Below, in pieces: positions 34,760 through 46,970 of a DNA stretch of 64,000 bases. Each line of letters begins with the position of its first letter. Position 1 is the stretch's first letter. The stretch is from Megachile rotundata (lineage: Eukaryota > Arthropoda > Insecta > Hymenoptera > Megachilidae). Below the pieces are notes generated by a model. That model ran no database searches, had not been told where the DNA came from, and saw only the letters and a program-made list of their open reading frames with translations. The translations under genes were made by a program, and so were the position numbers. The stretch lies in assembly GCF_050947335.1 (NCBI RefSeq), contig NC_134995.1:9028501-9092500 (forward strand). Reading direction: 5' to 3'.

Positions 34760-35560
34760 AAGGAACGATATATTCTTTTTGATATTATTCTTTTGTGATG
34801 GGCGTAGAAATTATGGATATAGAGGGAAATTGTTTAAGTACTCTGAGGAGTTTGTTTATGTTATTTGGGACTTTTTGTTTGTATTATTTGGGAAATGGGA
34901 TCTGATGATAGGCGAGTATTTCTTCAGAGTTGGACACCTAACCTTAAAATCGAGAGGGCGTTCTATTCTTCTGGATATTCTTGTATGGTGGACGTAAAAA
35001 TAGTTTAAGTATACTGTGAAGTTATAATTTTATGGTCAGATTACTTGGGAAGATGTCTCAAAATCAAAGACGCTCTATTCTTTTGGATATTATTTTTCTA
35101 TGATGAACAAAGAAATAGTTTTATGATGGACATAGAGGGAAATAATTAATGTGGAGTTAATAAGTATAATGTGGAGTTATAATTTTTTGTTTATATTATT
35201 TTGGAAAATCGGATCTCTTGATAGTCGAGTATTTCTTCAAACTGGGAGAGCTAACCTCAAAATCAAAGACGCTTTATTCTTTTGGATATTATTCTTCTAT
35301 GATGAACAAAGAAATAGTTTTATGATGGACATAGAGGGAAATAATTAATGTGGAGTTATAATTTTGTATTTATATTATTTTGGAAAATGGGATCTCTTGA
35401 TAGTCGAGTATTTCTTCAAACTGGGAAAGCTGACCCCAAAATTAAGATGGCGCTTTATTCTTCTGGATATTCTTGTATGGTGGACGTAAAAATAGTTTAA
35501 GTATACTGTGAAGTTATAATTTTATGGTAAGATTACTTGGGAAGATGTATTTGTTAATTT
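34760..35560. repeat. Tandem repeat of about 180 bp with a 504-bp outer duplication
   Basis: GGATCTCTTGATAGTCGAGT occurs at 35211 and 35390, 179 bp apart, and a diverged version is near 34899. The segment GGATATTCTTGTATGGTGGA through ATTACTTGGGAAGATGT is present at about 34973-35055 and 35477-35550, nearly identical, about 504 bp apart. Confidence 0.92.
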
Positions 35561-35599
35561 TTTTTAATAAATATTAATAGTATTTATTAACAATAATGT

Positions 35600-36300
35600 G
35601 TCTCCTTGAGATTTTGGAAACTGAAGAAAAACTTGAGGACACCTTGAGATTCTGAGATATTGAAAAGACACTGAGAAAAACCTTGAGAAATTTTTAGAAA
35701 TCTTGAAAAAAACTTACGAAATTCAGTGAAGCCTTCAGATTTTACAGCCTTCAGAAAATCTTAAGATCTTGAGGAAACCTTGAAATTCTGAGATTTTCAG
35801 AAAACCCTAAGGAATACCTTTAGAAACATCTTGAGAAATTTTGGAAAACCCTGAGGAAACCTTGAGATACTGAATCCATGAGGAAACCTTAAGATTTTGA
35901 AACTTTAAGAAAACCTTGAAGAAACCTTAAGGTTCTCAGATTTTCAGAAAATCCTGAAGAATACATTTAGAAAAATCTTGAGAAATTTTGAGAAACCCTG
36001 AGGAAAGCTTGAGATACTGAATCCTTGAGAAAACCTGGATCAAAACCTTGAGATTTTGAAACTTTAAGAAAATCTTGAAGAAACCTTGAGGTTCTGAGAT
36101 TTTCAGAAAACCCTGGCAAATACCTTTAGTAAAATCTTGAGAAATTTTGGAAACCCTGAGGAAACTTTGAGATTTTGAAACTTTAAAAAAACCTTGAGGC
36201 AATCTTGAGATTCCGAGACCTTGAAAAAACCCTAAGAATCACTTTAAGAAATTTTAAGACACCTTAAGAAACCTCGAGAAAACTTCTTTGAAATGTTCTG
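35600..36300. repeat. CTTGAGAAA-type repeat with about 150-bp higher order
   Basis: Short phrases AAACCTTGAGATTCTGAG and TTTTCAGAAAACCCTGA recur. The phrase CCCTGAGGAAA at about 35849, 35996 and 36154 gives an outer period of 147-158 bp in three copies. The 88-codon minus-strand frame inside is a repeat translation. Confidence 0.88.
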
Positions 36301-37069
36301 AACTTTTGACACCGCGAATCTTCAAAAAATCCTCGAAAAATTTTGAACTCCACAAAAATTCCAGATTCCACCCTCTTAAATATCTGAGAACCCCTGAAGT
36401 TTTGAACAGTTCTCTTAAAAAATGAAAAACCTGACGTTGGAACTTGACAACATCGCCTTTAACCGCTACAAGTACCTCGAAAGAATAATGTGAAATTGGA
36501 ATATTCTAACTCCCACGTTGGATTATGAAGTGTTAATTACAAGGATCTCTAACACGCTGATGTTGTTAGATTTTCGGAACCACGGATTCGCGTTCAATTT
36601 TCGCCAGCGAAATACATTCGGTTAAATTCTCGTCGCGATATAATTTCATCCCGTTAAATCGGAACGCAAGACAGTGAGATAATTAAACCGTTTGTAGGGA
36701 AACGCTCGGTTCCTTCGTTGGCTCCATCTGTTCTACGGGAACTGTCGCTGTTTAGCTAATGTCCCCGACGAAGATCTTATTTCTCGGGAAATTTGTCATT
36801 GGATTTTCCTGTCTGTTCTTGCGAAAGTGTTACGTGTCACGGCGGTGTGAATTTCTACGGGAATTGCTTTTTCCCTTGTGAAAATTCAATTCGGAAAGCG
36901 AACTTGCCAAATACGCGCCGAACTTTCGGAACGAAACTGAATACCTTTCGTGACACTAACAACAGCTTTTATAGTTTAGGTTCATGTAACTTGCTACAAT
37001 TTCTTTGTACTTTCAATTTCTTCGCTGTGTATTGATTTAGGCTCGATTTGATGGTGAAGAGATATAGGG
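36301..37069. other. Unique block, CpG-bearing at 36440-36960
   Basis: Complex sequence. The 80-codon frame at 36793-37035 contains several cysteines near its start but no recognisable family pattern. No gene supported. Confidence 0.4.
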
Positions 37070-37830
37070 TGTAACAGTCAAAATTATAGGGTAGTTTGAA
37101 TTGTTTATGTAATAGTCAAAATTATAGGAGTTTGAACCTTTTATTTATTTTATACTAAGTGCTATGTTATTACTATGCAGTTGATTTTATTATATTTTCA
37201 AGTTTGGAAAAATATTTGTAGATTGCATTGATGATATGATTAATCCTTGTATGATTTAAAATTATAGGGGTCTGAACTTTTTATTTATTTTATGTTAAGT
37301 ACTGTGTTATTACTATACAGTTGATTTTATTATATTTTCAAGTTTGGAAAAATATTTGTAGATTGCATTGATGATATGATTAATCCTTGTATGATTTAAA
37401 ATTATAGGGGTTTGAATTTTTTATTTATTTTATGTTAAGCACTATGTTATTACTATACAGTTAATTTTATTATATTTTCAAGTTTGGAAAAATATTTGTA
37501 GATTGCATTGATGATATGATTAATCCTTGTATGATTTAAAATTATAGGAGTTTGAACTTTTTATTTATTTTATGTTAAGTACTGAGTTATTACTATACAG
37601 TTAATTTTATTATATTATCAAGTTTGGAAAAATATTTGTAGATTGCATTGATACAATTAATCCTTGTATGACTTAAAATTATAGGAGGTTGAATTTACTC
37701 ATTTTATACTAAATACTATATTATTACTATGTGAGTTGATTTTATTACATTATCAAGTTTGGAAAAATATTTATAAATTGCATTGATATAATTAATCCTT
37801 GTATGTTTGTTGTTTTCACAACTTATTAAT
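37070..37830. repeat. 140-bp satellite, about five copies
   Basis: AAAATTATAGG recurs at about 37118, 37258, 37398, 37538 and 37674. Middle units are nearly identical and share TTTCAAGTTTGGAAAAATAT and GATTAATCCTTGTATGATTT. The outer units carry deletions. ATATAGGGTGTAACAG lies directly upstream at 37065. Confidence 0.96.
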
Positions 37831-37948
37831 ATACAAAAGGTAAATTTGTTGAACGCTGTATAAATTAAATATACGTACAAGTTAATCAGTATCGAAAATT
37901 GAGGTTATGTTTGTTCTAACATGGCTCCACGTCGAATCCATCACTATT
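37831..37948. other. Short spacer
   Basis: AT-rich spacer between the 140-bp array and the dispersed element. Nothing recognised. Confidence 0.4.
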
Positions 37949-38232
37949 GGACGTCACCATCTGCGATTTTGCTGTAATCAAAATATGTTATACTCCATGT
38001 GAAATTAGTGGGGGTTTAAGTCATCATTTCGCCGGTTTCGAATTTGTTAAAAAATAACAAGCCTTCAAAGTTTGCAACTTTTGCCCATTTTTGCGAAAAT
38101 AGGCTTCACTTACGAATTTTTTTCTCGGAAACTAGTCAACCGATTTAGCTAGATTCTTTTTTGTTTTATTCAAGAAGGATTGGGCTATTTTAAAATATTT
38201 TTTTCAATTCCGTCAATTTGTTATGAAAGGTC
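37949..38232 (-). mobile_element. Dispersed repeat element, minus-strand copy
   Basis: Reverse complement of 6664-6947. Shared stretches include CGATTTTGCTGTAATCAAAA (reverse orientation here) and GAATTTTTTTCTCGGAAACT. Beyond 38232 similarity stops. No hairpin accompanies this copy, so the hairpin at 6573 is likely a separate event. It lies just after the 140-bp array. Confidence 0.8.
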
Positions 38233-39399
38233 AAAAAATTTAAACAAATTCTTTTCTTGCGTTTTTTTCAATAAAGGGCTTCAGAGTTTAAATTAAAAAA
38301 AAAAATATTGTCATATTCCTTGAAACTTCCCTTTTAAAATGAGCATAGTTAAATTTGATATAACAGTTTATAATCTACACTGATTCAAACAATTTTATTT
38401 AACAATACACCAAAATATTATAACTTTATATTTTAAATTTATAAATATTTTACAGCCCATAGTTTACACTGTTGCGTACCCAAATATTGAAACATTCAAG
38501 AATGTGGTCTACACATAAATTATCAGAAAACATGATGAATGGTATAAATACATGCATAAATATTTATTTGTGTAGAACAATTTTATTAAAACCTGTCTGT
38601 ACCCGGTTGAAATATTCATAAATTTCTAAAACACGTTGAAATATACAGAATTTATTTCTTACGTGAGATTCACAAATAAATCTCCATTCTGCATATTTTA
38701 TATCTGCCGAGCGATGGTTAAACAGAACAGAATACAATTTATTTCTGCAGATTTGCAAATCTGCAAGTGTTCGTCAGTTTATATCCGTTATTTGTGATAT
38801 GGAAATGAAAGGTTGTTCGAGAGCTGGGTGAAACAGACTGCAGTTTATTCATGCAGATTTCTGAATTTCTGTTTCGATAATATAATTTGTGTCTCCGATT
38901 TCAGGTAGGAAACCGGGAAACTTGAGACTAATTGTAAGAAAATGTTCCGCCGGCTGTATCGGAAGAATGAACATTAGAATAAAATATGCGACAGATTCCA
39001 AAACGATTAATTTTACATAATTTATGTCGGAACTATTCTTGCGAACTTCTTGAATTGAAAATGCCAATTCGTTTCGGGAATTCGCGAATTCGCTTTTAAA
39101 ATCTTTCTATCTGTTAATTAGTCAAGCTTTCCCGCATAATATTTTATTAATGTGCAAACGTCTAAGGCTAGAAATATTCTCGATATAAATTGTTTTAACT
39201 AGATCGTAACTTTTGTCGTAATTTTAACGACGACGAGTTTTAGGTTATGTTTGAGGTTGAGTTTAAAATTTTACCTATTTTGAGTTTCAGTTTTAAATAA
39301 CTGTTTGATGGAGACAGGTGTGCACTGTTATTAAAGATATTTTTGATATGAAATCATTCTTTAACAATTTTTATAAGTGTATGGTATTTTAAATAGTTG
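38233..39399. other. AT-rich unique block
   Basis: Complex AT-rich sequence. CAGAATTTATTTCT, CAATTTATTTCTGCAG and AGTTTATTCATGCAG phrases at 38645-38855 suggest a faint old repeat. Minus-strand frames of 64 and 72 codons (38564-38758, 38849-39067) are unrecognised. Confidence 0.45.
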
Positions 39400-40205
39400 C
39401 TTATGTACATAACCTCAAATAAATTTGTAAAGATTATAAGTATACATAATCTCAAATGATTTTTTAACAAATGTTACAGGCATTCATGATCTCAGACAAC
39501 TGTATAATAATTATTAAAGGTAGGCATAACCTAAAATAATTATTTAACTACTCTGAAAGACGTACATAACCTAAAATAATTATGTAAGAATCAATACAAG
39601 TTTGAATAAACTCAAATGAATTTTTAACAAATGTTACAGGCATTCATGACCTCAAACAATAATATAATAATTGTTAAAGATAGACATAACCTAAAATAAT
39701 TATTTAATAACTCTGAAAGACGTACATAATCTCAAATAATTATGTAAGAATCAATACAAGTTTGAATAAACTCAAATGAACTTTTAACAAATGTTACAGG
39801 CATTCATGATCTCAAACAATAGTATAATAATTAGTAAAGGTAGACATAACCTAAAATAATTATTTAATAACTCTGAAAGACATACATAACCTAAAATAAT
39901 TATGTAAGAATCAATACAAGTTTGAATAAACTCAAACGAATTTTTAACAAATGTCACAGGCATTCATTATCTCAGACAATTTGTATAAAACTTATTAAAG
40001 GTATACATAACTTCAAATGATTATATAAGAATTATTACTAGTTTGCATAACCTTAAATGATTTTTTAACAAACATTAAAGATATTCATGATCTAAAACAA
40101 TTGTATAATAATCATTAAAGATAAACATAACCCCAAACATTTAACAGGCACTATCAAAGGTGTACATAACCTCAAACAACTGTGACAATCATTAGAAGTG
40201 TACAT
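39400..40205. repeat. 160-bp satellite built from four 40-bp subunits
   Basis: AACAAATGTTACAGGCATTC recurs at 39466, 39626, 39786 and 39946, exactly 160 bp apart (last copy one base changed). Each unit divides into four 40-bp subunits that each open with CATAACCTAAA, AATAAACTCAAA, CATGACCTCAAA or similar, so it is a tetramer of an ancestral 40-mer. Copies after 40000 are shorter and decayed. Confidence 0.96.
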
Positions 40206-41285
40206 AAGTGTACATAAACTTATTTATGAAAAGTGTGAAGAAATAATTCACAATAATCTACCCTGATATCTTCATATAAAATCACGTATCGTTTCACTCA
40301 AGATTCTCAAAAATACCGATGGAACGTTCAATTTATCAAACGATATATTTCCGTAAATCGAAGTTTACTTAACGTCGAAAGGGGGAGAATGTACAGCACA
40401 TATTTCAAATCTCCTTCGAGTTCCTAATGTTTGAGGCAATAAAGGTCAGGTTTATTTCCCTCTAAAGGGTGCTCCGTGGAATTCTCCCAACGTGTGCCAT
40501 AAATTTCAATAAAAGAGCAGCCATCGTTCCATTAGAAAAAAAAAGGGGGAAAAGAAAGAAAGCGAGGTTTACCGTTTATGACCCGGCGTGCAAAGCCTGA
40601 AGGATCCCCGTTGGTTTTAAAGCAAAACCACGAAGAAAGGAATTATTAATTCGCGAAATGCGTGCTTGTTCGTAACGAATAAGAAAAGTGTCACGCGGTT
40701 GAAACTAATTTGTTGCGCAAATAGAGCGGACGATGGAGCGCGCGTTGTGTAACGAACGAAACAAAAGGAAATGGCCGTTCGTCGGGGGAAAATAAAATGG
40801 CAGGAAGAAAGCGGGGAATAGGAGCACAGGTACAGGTGCAGATTAGAGGGAGCTGTAATTACGAGCGGACCAGGAAGCGAGTGATTTAAAAGAAAGAAGA
40901 CAGATTTAATGAGATATTAAAGTACAATAATTGTTACCGCTACCGGAAAGATGAAAAAACAGCTGGCGATTCGAACGGCCCTGAATGGGGAAGATTAAAA
41001 AGCCTAAATGTAAAATGGAGGGTAGTATCTTCTCATTGTCTAATTTTTTTTTATCGCGAATTAAATACTTTCCTGTTATCTGGAAGGGATTTCAGTTTCA
41101 GGATTCTTTCGTCAGAATTTGTGTTTGAAGACTGAGATTTAATCTCCTGTTGTAGTTGTAAGTTTTAAGATTTAAGAAGATTTAATTTGTATAAAGGAAT
41201 ATTGTGATGTACGAGGTGGTTCATATGTAATAATGTAATTTGTAGTGAGTGGTGTATGGCAAATTAAATATTATTTTATACGAGA
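40206..41285. other. Unique block, CpG-bearing at 40360-40980
   Basis: Complex sequence, purine-rich at 40530-40900 on the plus strand. No frame, RNA or repeat stands out. Confidence 0.5.
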
Positions 41286-41330
41286 AGGTTTATACAGGGT
41301 GTCTCACAAATAATGTGTGGATATGGAAGT
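41286..41330 (+). mobile_element. Transposon-terminus-like GGGTGTCTCACAA motif
   Basis: TTTATACAGGGTGTCTCACA at 41290-41309 closely matches ATTATACTGGGTGTCTCACA near 49246. It stands about 25 bp before a minisatellite. The motif resembles ends of insect transposons, but the family is not identified and no partner end is located. Confidence 0.45.
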
Positions 41331-41335
41331 TCAGA

Positions 41336-42235
41336 AATTTAGGGAATTTGGGGATTTGGGGATTTGGGGATTTGGGGATTTAGGGATTTAGGGATTTAGG
41401 GATTTAGCGATTTAGGGATATAGGGATTTAGGGATTTAGGGATTTAGGGATTTGGGAATTTGGGAATTTGGGAATTTGGGAATTTGGAAATTTAGGAATT
41501 TGGGAATTTAGGAATTTGGGAATTTCGGAATTTCGGAATTTGGGAATTTGGGAATTTGGGAATTTGGGAATTTGGGAATTTGGGAATTTGGGAATTTGGG
41601 AATTTGGGAATTTGGGAATTTGGGAATTTGGGAATTTGGAAATTTAGGAATTTGGGAATTTGGGAATTTGGGAATTTGGGAATTTGGGAATTTTGGAATT
41701 TAGGAATTTAAAAATTGAGAAATTTAGGGATTTGGACCCTTGGGAATTTGGGGATTTGGGAATTTTGGGGATTTGGAGATTTGGGAATTTGGGAATTTGA
41801 AACCTTGAAAATTTGGAACCTTGGAAATTTGGAACCTTGAAAATTTGGAACCTTGGAAATTTGGAACCTTGGGAATTTGGAACCTTGGGAATTTGGAACC
41901 TTGGAAATTTGGAACGTTGGTAATTTGGAACTTTGGAAATTTGGCACCTTAGAAATTTGGAACCTTGGGAATTTGGAACTTTGGAAATTTGGCACCTTGG
42001 AAATTTGGAACCTTGGGAATTTGGAACCTTGGGAATTTGGAACCCTGGAAATTTGGAACCTTGGGAATTTGGAACCTTGGAAATTTGGAACCTTGGGAAT
42101 TTGGAACTTTGGAAATTTGGAACCTTGGGAGTTCTGAACCTTGGAAATTTGGAACCTTGGGAATTTGGGAACTGAGAAATTTGAAAACTTGGAAATTGAT
42201 AAATTTAGGGATTTGGAATTCAAAAAGTGAAGAAT
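41336..42235. repeat. 8-bp then 16-bp minisatellite, GGGAATTT to GGAACCTTGGGAATTT
   Basis: 41340-41720 consists of 8-bp units GGGATTTG, GGGATTTA and GGGAATTT. From about 41800 to 42180 the unit is a 16-bp dimer of the GGAACCTTGGAAATTT type, whose halves have diverged. Frames on both strands cycle through the same 8- or 16-residue phrases and are not genes. Confidence 0.97.
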
Positions 42236-43864
42236 TTACAAACTCACAAATTTACAAATGTACGAACTAAATATTCGAAAACATGAAAACTTAGAAATTC
42301 GTCACCACAGTACAGCAATCCTAAATTTCAAGAATTTATAAAATTCCGAAATTTGAAAATGTGAAAACAATTTTGCTCTCAAGACAAAAAATGCTTCTCA
42401 ATTTGAAAACATAAAAAGTGGAAAGTATCAAGATTAATTTCCACACTTAGAATGTTTAAACAAACACAATTTATGTCTTCATATTCTATGCAGCACGCAA
42501 CAATAATATCCAGTTTAAGGATCTAATCACCTATTTGTGAAAATTTATGCACATTTACTATGTCGTATGATTTATTACGTGCAGGGCTGACTTATTATCG
42601 ATTACACCACTGAACGTTGCAACAGCCACTGTGAAAGAATAGAAATTCCGTAGAATTCTTTAATTATTCCATTTTAATCAGATTACTAGCACCATTATTT
42701 AATCTTCTTAAATTTGTAATCAAAAGTTGCAAACAAGTTACCACGATTCTATTGTTAGCTCTCAAAGTGCAGTTTGCAGTCTTCCATTTTCGATTTAAAA
42801 CGAACTTTTAATCGAGGATGCATTCAAAAGTGAAGGCAATTGTGGTAAAAGTAGTTGTTATAATTGGTACTATTATTTATAATTCAGGACAACGATACGT
42901 TGTTCGATCTTGTTAAAGTTGCATAAGGTAGTTAACTCTCCATCACCTTATGATGGAGCTAGCTACCTAGCTAACTCTCCATAAGTCAACCCTCCCCAAA
43001 CACCAAACAGAAATCCACCTTTGCCTAAGGAATTCCCCGAGTCAGTTGTAAATCGTTTGTTACACGTTTCCCGATTAATTGTCAGAACCGAAAGGACAAG
43101 AAACGTCGAAATTCATTATCCCGCGTTTATCCAGGTGTTCACCTCTCATGATGCGCCTCGCGAAGGCAGTTTCTGTAACGTGTAACTTGTTTGCAAAGCA
43201 CTTGGAATCCAAACCAGTGTACTGATCTCGTTGCACGTGCAGAAATGTACATACATACGTAGATGTATGCAAATGAGAGTCGAAGACACGCACGCCGAGA
43301 AGGAGAATCGGCCCGTGCGAAGTTCTCGTTTAGCACGTCGTAAATCATCGAACGAGAAGCGCTGTCGCTTTTTGACGCATTTTGGAACACCTTAAAACTA
43401 ACCATTAATTATCACTGGTACGTGGTTTGTAACCACGCACGCGTGTGTGTGTGTACGTGTGAGCGGTTGTTCGTGCGTCACGTAAATCTCGAGTGTACAT
43501 CTGTCGTCGCTGCGACCACGTTCGACGAATAAATTCGCTGGTAAAAAGAACTGTGCAGGGTCGACCGACGTACGTGCGCCAGTCTGAAATTAACGCCTGT
43601 TGAACAACGCAGACATATTTTTCTGCCTTGAAGGCCTTGTAATTCACTGCGTTTTTGAGGTGGATTTAGGTGCTTCTAATTGTGGGCTTTCGAACTAATT
43701 TACCGATACAGGTACAAATCTTCGAATTCTTGAATTATTTAACAAGGTGTTATTCGATCATGAAATTTCTTCAATTTGTGAATTGACGTGTTATGAAGTT
43801 TGAAATTTTTGGATTTGTAAACTTGGTACTTCTTTTATTTTGAATTTTTGATTCTTTTATCCCT
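42236..43864. other. Unique block, CpG-rich at 43030-43640
   Basis: AT-rich left half, with CTCCATCACCTTATGATGGAG at 42938-42958 (offset inverted repeat). The right half is CpG-rich and has a short GT run at 43440-43455. Minus-strand frames of 72, 88 and 80 codons at 43075-43647 are unrecognised. Confidence 0.45.
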
Positions 43865-44880
43865 AGATTTACAAATTCCTCGATTCTCAAGTCCCTGGAT
43901 TCTAAGATCCCTAGATTTTAGTATCACAGAATTCTTAAGACCCTAAATTTCCAGATTCCAAAATTCTAAGACTTCTACATATACATCACATATCCCTAGA
44001 TACCAATATTGATAAGTTGACATATCCCTAAATTTCAATATTCACAAGTTTAAATATCCCTAGATTCCAATATTCATATGTTCACATATCCCTAAATTTT
44101 AATATTCACAAGTTTAAATATCCCTAGATTCCAATATTCACAAGTTTAAATATCCCTAGATTCCAATATTCACGAGTTTACATATCCCTAGATTCCAATA
44201 TTCATATGTTCACATATCCCTAAATTTTAATATTTACAAGTTTAAATATCCCTAGATTCCAATATTCACTAGCTCACATATCCCTAGATTCCAATATTCA
44301 CGAGTTTACATATCCCTAGATTTCAATATTCAAACGTTCATATATCCCTTAATTCCAATATTCACAACTTCACATATCCTTAAATTCCAATATTCATAAC
44401 TCCACATATCCTTAAATTCCAATAGTCACATGTTATCCCTAGATTCTCAATACCCTACGATGTAAGTATTTATAGATTCATATGTCCCTAGATCCTACTC
44501 TTACCAAATTCTCACATCCAACAATTCTATTATTACTAAATTCACATATCCTTGTAATTCCACATCACTCGATTCACATATGTCAAATTCTTCACGTGTC
44601 ACCCTATATGCCTAAATTCAAATATCCTTAAACTGCCAAATCCTAACCTCTCAAAATACCACATTAACTGTGTCGATATCCCCAAATTCCCAGATCATCC
44701 CTAGATTTCTACATCTAGAAATCCTAAATCCCTAAATGTGTCCATAAACACCTACGTCCTAAAATTCTTAAAGTCTTAAATCTCTGATCTCTAAATTTCT
44801 ACATCGTAAAATTCCCACATCCTTGTGTAGATACTCAAATCTCTCCAAATCCCCTAAATCCCCTAAATTCTAAGGAATCT
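43865..44880. repeat. 32-bp minisatellite TCCCTAGATTCCAATATTCA
   Basis: Fourteen units start in exact 32-bp register from 43993 to 44409. Two alternating types end CACAAGTTTAAATA or CATATGTTCACATA, giving a 64-bp dimer in places. Flanks to 43865 and 44880 are decayed TCCCTAGATT/TCCTTAAATT units. The first 18-19 bases match the 33389 array. Confidence 0.97.
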
Positions 44881-45889
44881 CAAATTTTTCAAATTCCCAT
44901 GTCCATTCGCAGAGAAAAGTGAATCTAAATAAGCCATCCACAAATCTTGAAATTCCGAAAACTTCGCAACAAACGGGTAGAATTTTCTGTTCTCAGCTCT
45001 CATATTCTCCCTAGAGAAAGGAGATTTGCGGTTGACTGTACGTGGCATCAATTTATTTTGTAAGAACAGAGATAAGATATCGATGTTCCACTTTCTTCTC
45101 AATTTTCTAGCTCAACCACTCTCAATATCTGATCTTCCACCGTAAACAATCCTTCATTTCTCTTCTTCATTTTTATCTGCCGCTTCTTCCTCCTCTTCTT
45201 CTCGGTGTTCACAATTAAGTATCGCATTAACCCGATGCTTACTCCCCTTCCATTTCCCAGCGTCGAACAACGTATCGTTATCCAGGAGAAAGATTGAAAC
45301 TTTTAATTACTCAATGTCAGCGTTACACGTTCGCCGCTATTAATTCATTTTCGTGCGGATTATCGTGCACGTCGGCGAAGTGGTCGCGATGAAGAACGCC
45401 GCGGCGATAATAAAACAGGCTGAACGAGGCGAAATGACTCGGAAATCAATTTTCCCTCGGGCAATATCACCGCGACATTCCGTGAGAAGCCATTTGTACG
45501 CCTCAACACGTTTTCACGGATGCTAATGCGTTTTTTTTTTCGCCGAATTTATAACCCATAATTTGCTCCGATGATTTCGCCGTGTTCATCTTCTCGTTAT
45601 CGCCGGATTAAACGATCGATCGCGATCGAGTTCGCTTGGTTTTGTTATATCGTATGAATGATATTGCGAAATGAAACGAGACGGAAGCTTACAAGGCTCC
45701 TGTTAGAAATTATGTATATTGCATTCTGCTGTGTTGGAAAATATACTTAAGTTTTAAGGAGCAATATAACAGGAGACCAAGTAACGAGAGGTCATATAAA
45801 ATAATTCCATACTTAATATCTTATTAGGTCAGTACTTAATATTCAGTACACACGACACATAGCAACGTAATAGCTACACAAAGTTCGGT
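44881..45889. other. Unique block, CpG-rich at 45190-45640
   Basis: Complex sequence with dense CpG at 45330-45440. One minus-strand frame of 79 codons at 44863-45102 is unrecognised. No gene seen. Confidence 0.45.
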
Positions 45890-46970
45890 GTTGTTACGGA
45901 ATGCAATATAACGCGAGGTTATAGAGAATCTTGCAATACAACGTTACTGAATGAAGCGTTGCAATTATAACGCAATTGCACGGTCTGTGGCGATAAAACA
46001 CGTTGTTATGCATCCCGTGGCGATATAACGCGAGGTTACGTAATGTGGCGATATAACGTGTTGGTAAACAATGTGTTACCATGCAACACGGGGCAACGCA
46101 ATTGCTGGCGATATAATGCGTTGTTATATAACTGGTGACAATATAGCGAGTGGAAATATATCACGTGGCTATATAACAGGTGAAAACTCAACGCATAATT
46201 ATATAACGCGTAATAATTCAACGTATGGCAATATAACGCATAACAATTCAATGCGTGGTGATATAACGCATGGCAATATATCACGTGGCTATATAACGCG
46301 TGGCAATATATCACGTGGTTATACAACGCGTGAGAACACAATGCATGACTATATAACGCGTACAATTCAACGTATGGCAATATAACGCATAACAATTCAA
46401 TGCGTGGTGATATAACGCATGGCAATATATCACGTGGCTATATAACGCGTGGAAATATATCACGTGATTATACAACGCGTGAAAACTCAATGAATGACTA
46501 TATAACGCGTAACAACTCAATGGGTGGCAATATAACGCGTACCAAGTCACGCGCGGCGATATAACGCGTGGAAATATATGAAGTGGCTATATAACGCGTG
46601 AAAACTCAATGCATGGCTATATAACGCGTAGCAACTCAATGATTGGCGATATAACGCGTAACAAGTCAACGCGCGGCGATATAACGCGTGGCAATATATC
46701 AAGTGGCTATATAACGCGTAACAAGTCAATGCGTGGCTATGTAACGCGTGTTAACATAATTCGTGGATATTCTGATACCTGACTACTATTCCTCATGGCA
46801 ATATATCGCGTGGCTATATAATACATGGTTATTTACACTCACCTATTATAACGCAAGGCAATATAAGCAAGATAATAACTCGAGCCTATATAACATGTGA
46901 TGATATTATGCACGACTATAAAACACGTAGTTACATAACATACTGCAATATAACGTGTGGTGGTAAAATC
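45890..46970. repeat. 15-bp minisatellite GGCAATATAACGCGT
   Basis: Units of 15 bp alternate GGCAATATAACGCGT, GGCTATATAACGCGT, GGCAATATATCACGT and AACAACTCAATGCGT. Higher-order periods of 120 bp (46554 to 46674) and about 150 bp (46272 to 46421) are visible. Fifteen is five codons, so both strands hold pentapeptide-repeat frames up to 129 codons. ACGCGT is widespread. Confidence 0.96.

Noticed and set aside
36793..37035. Cys-bearing 80-codon frame as a small secreted protein
   Set aside because: No signal-peptide-like start, cysteines confined to the first third, and no family pattern recognised.
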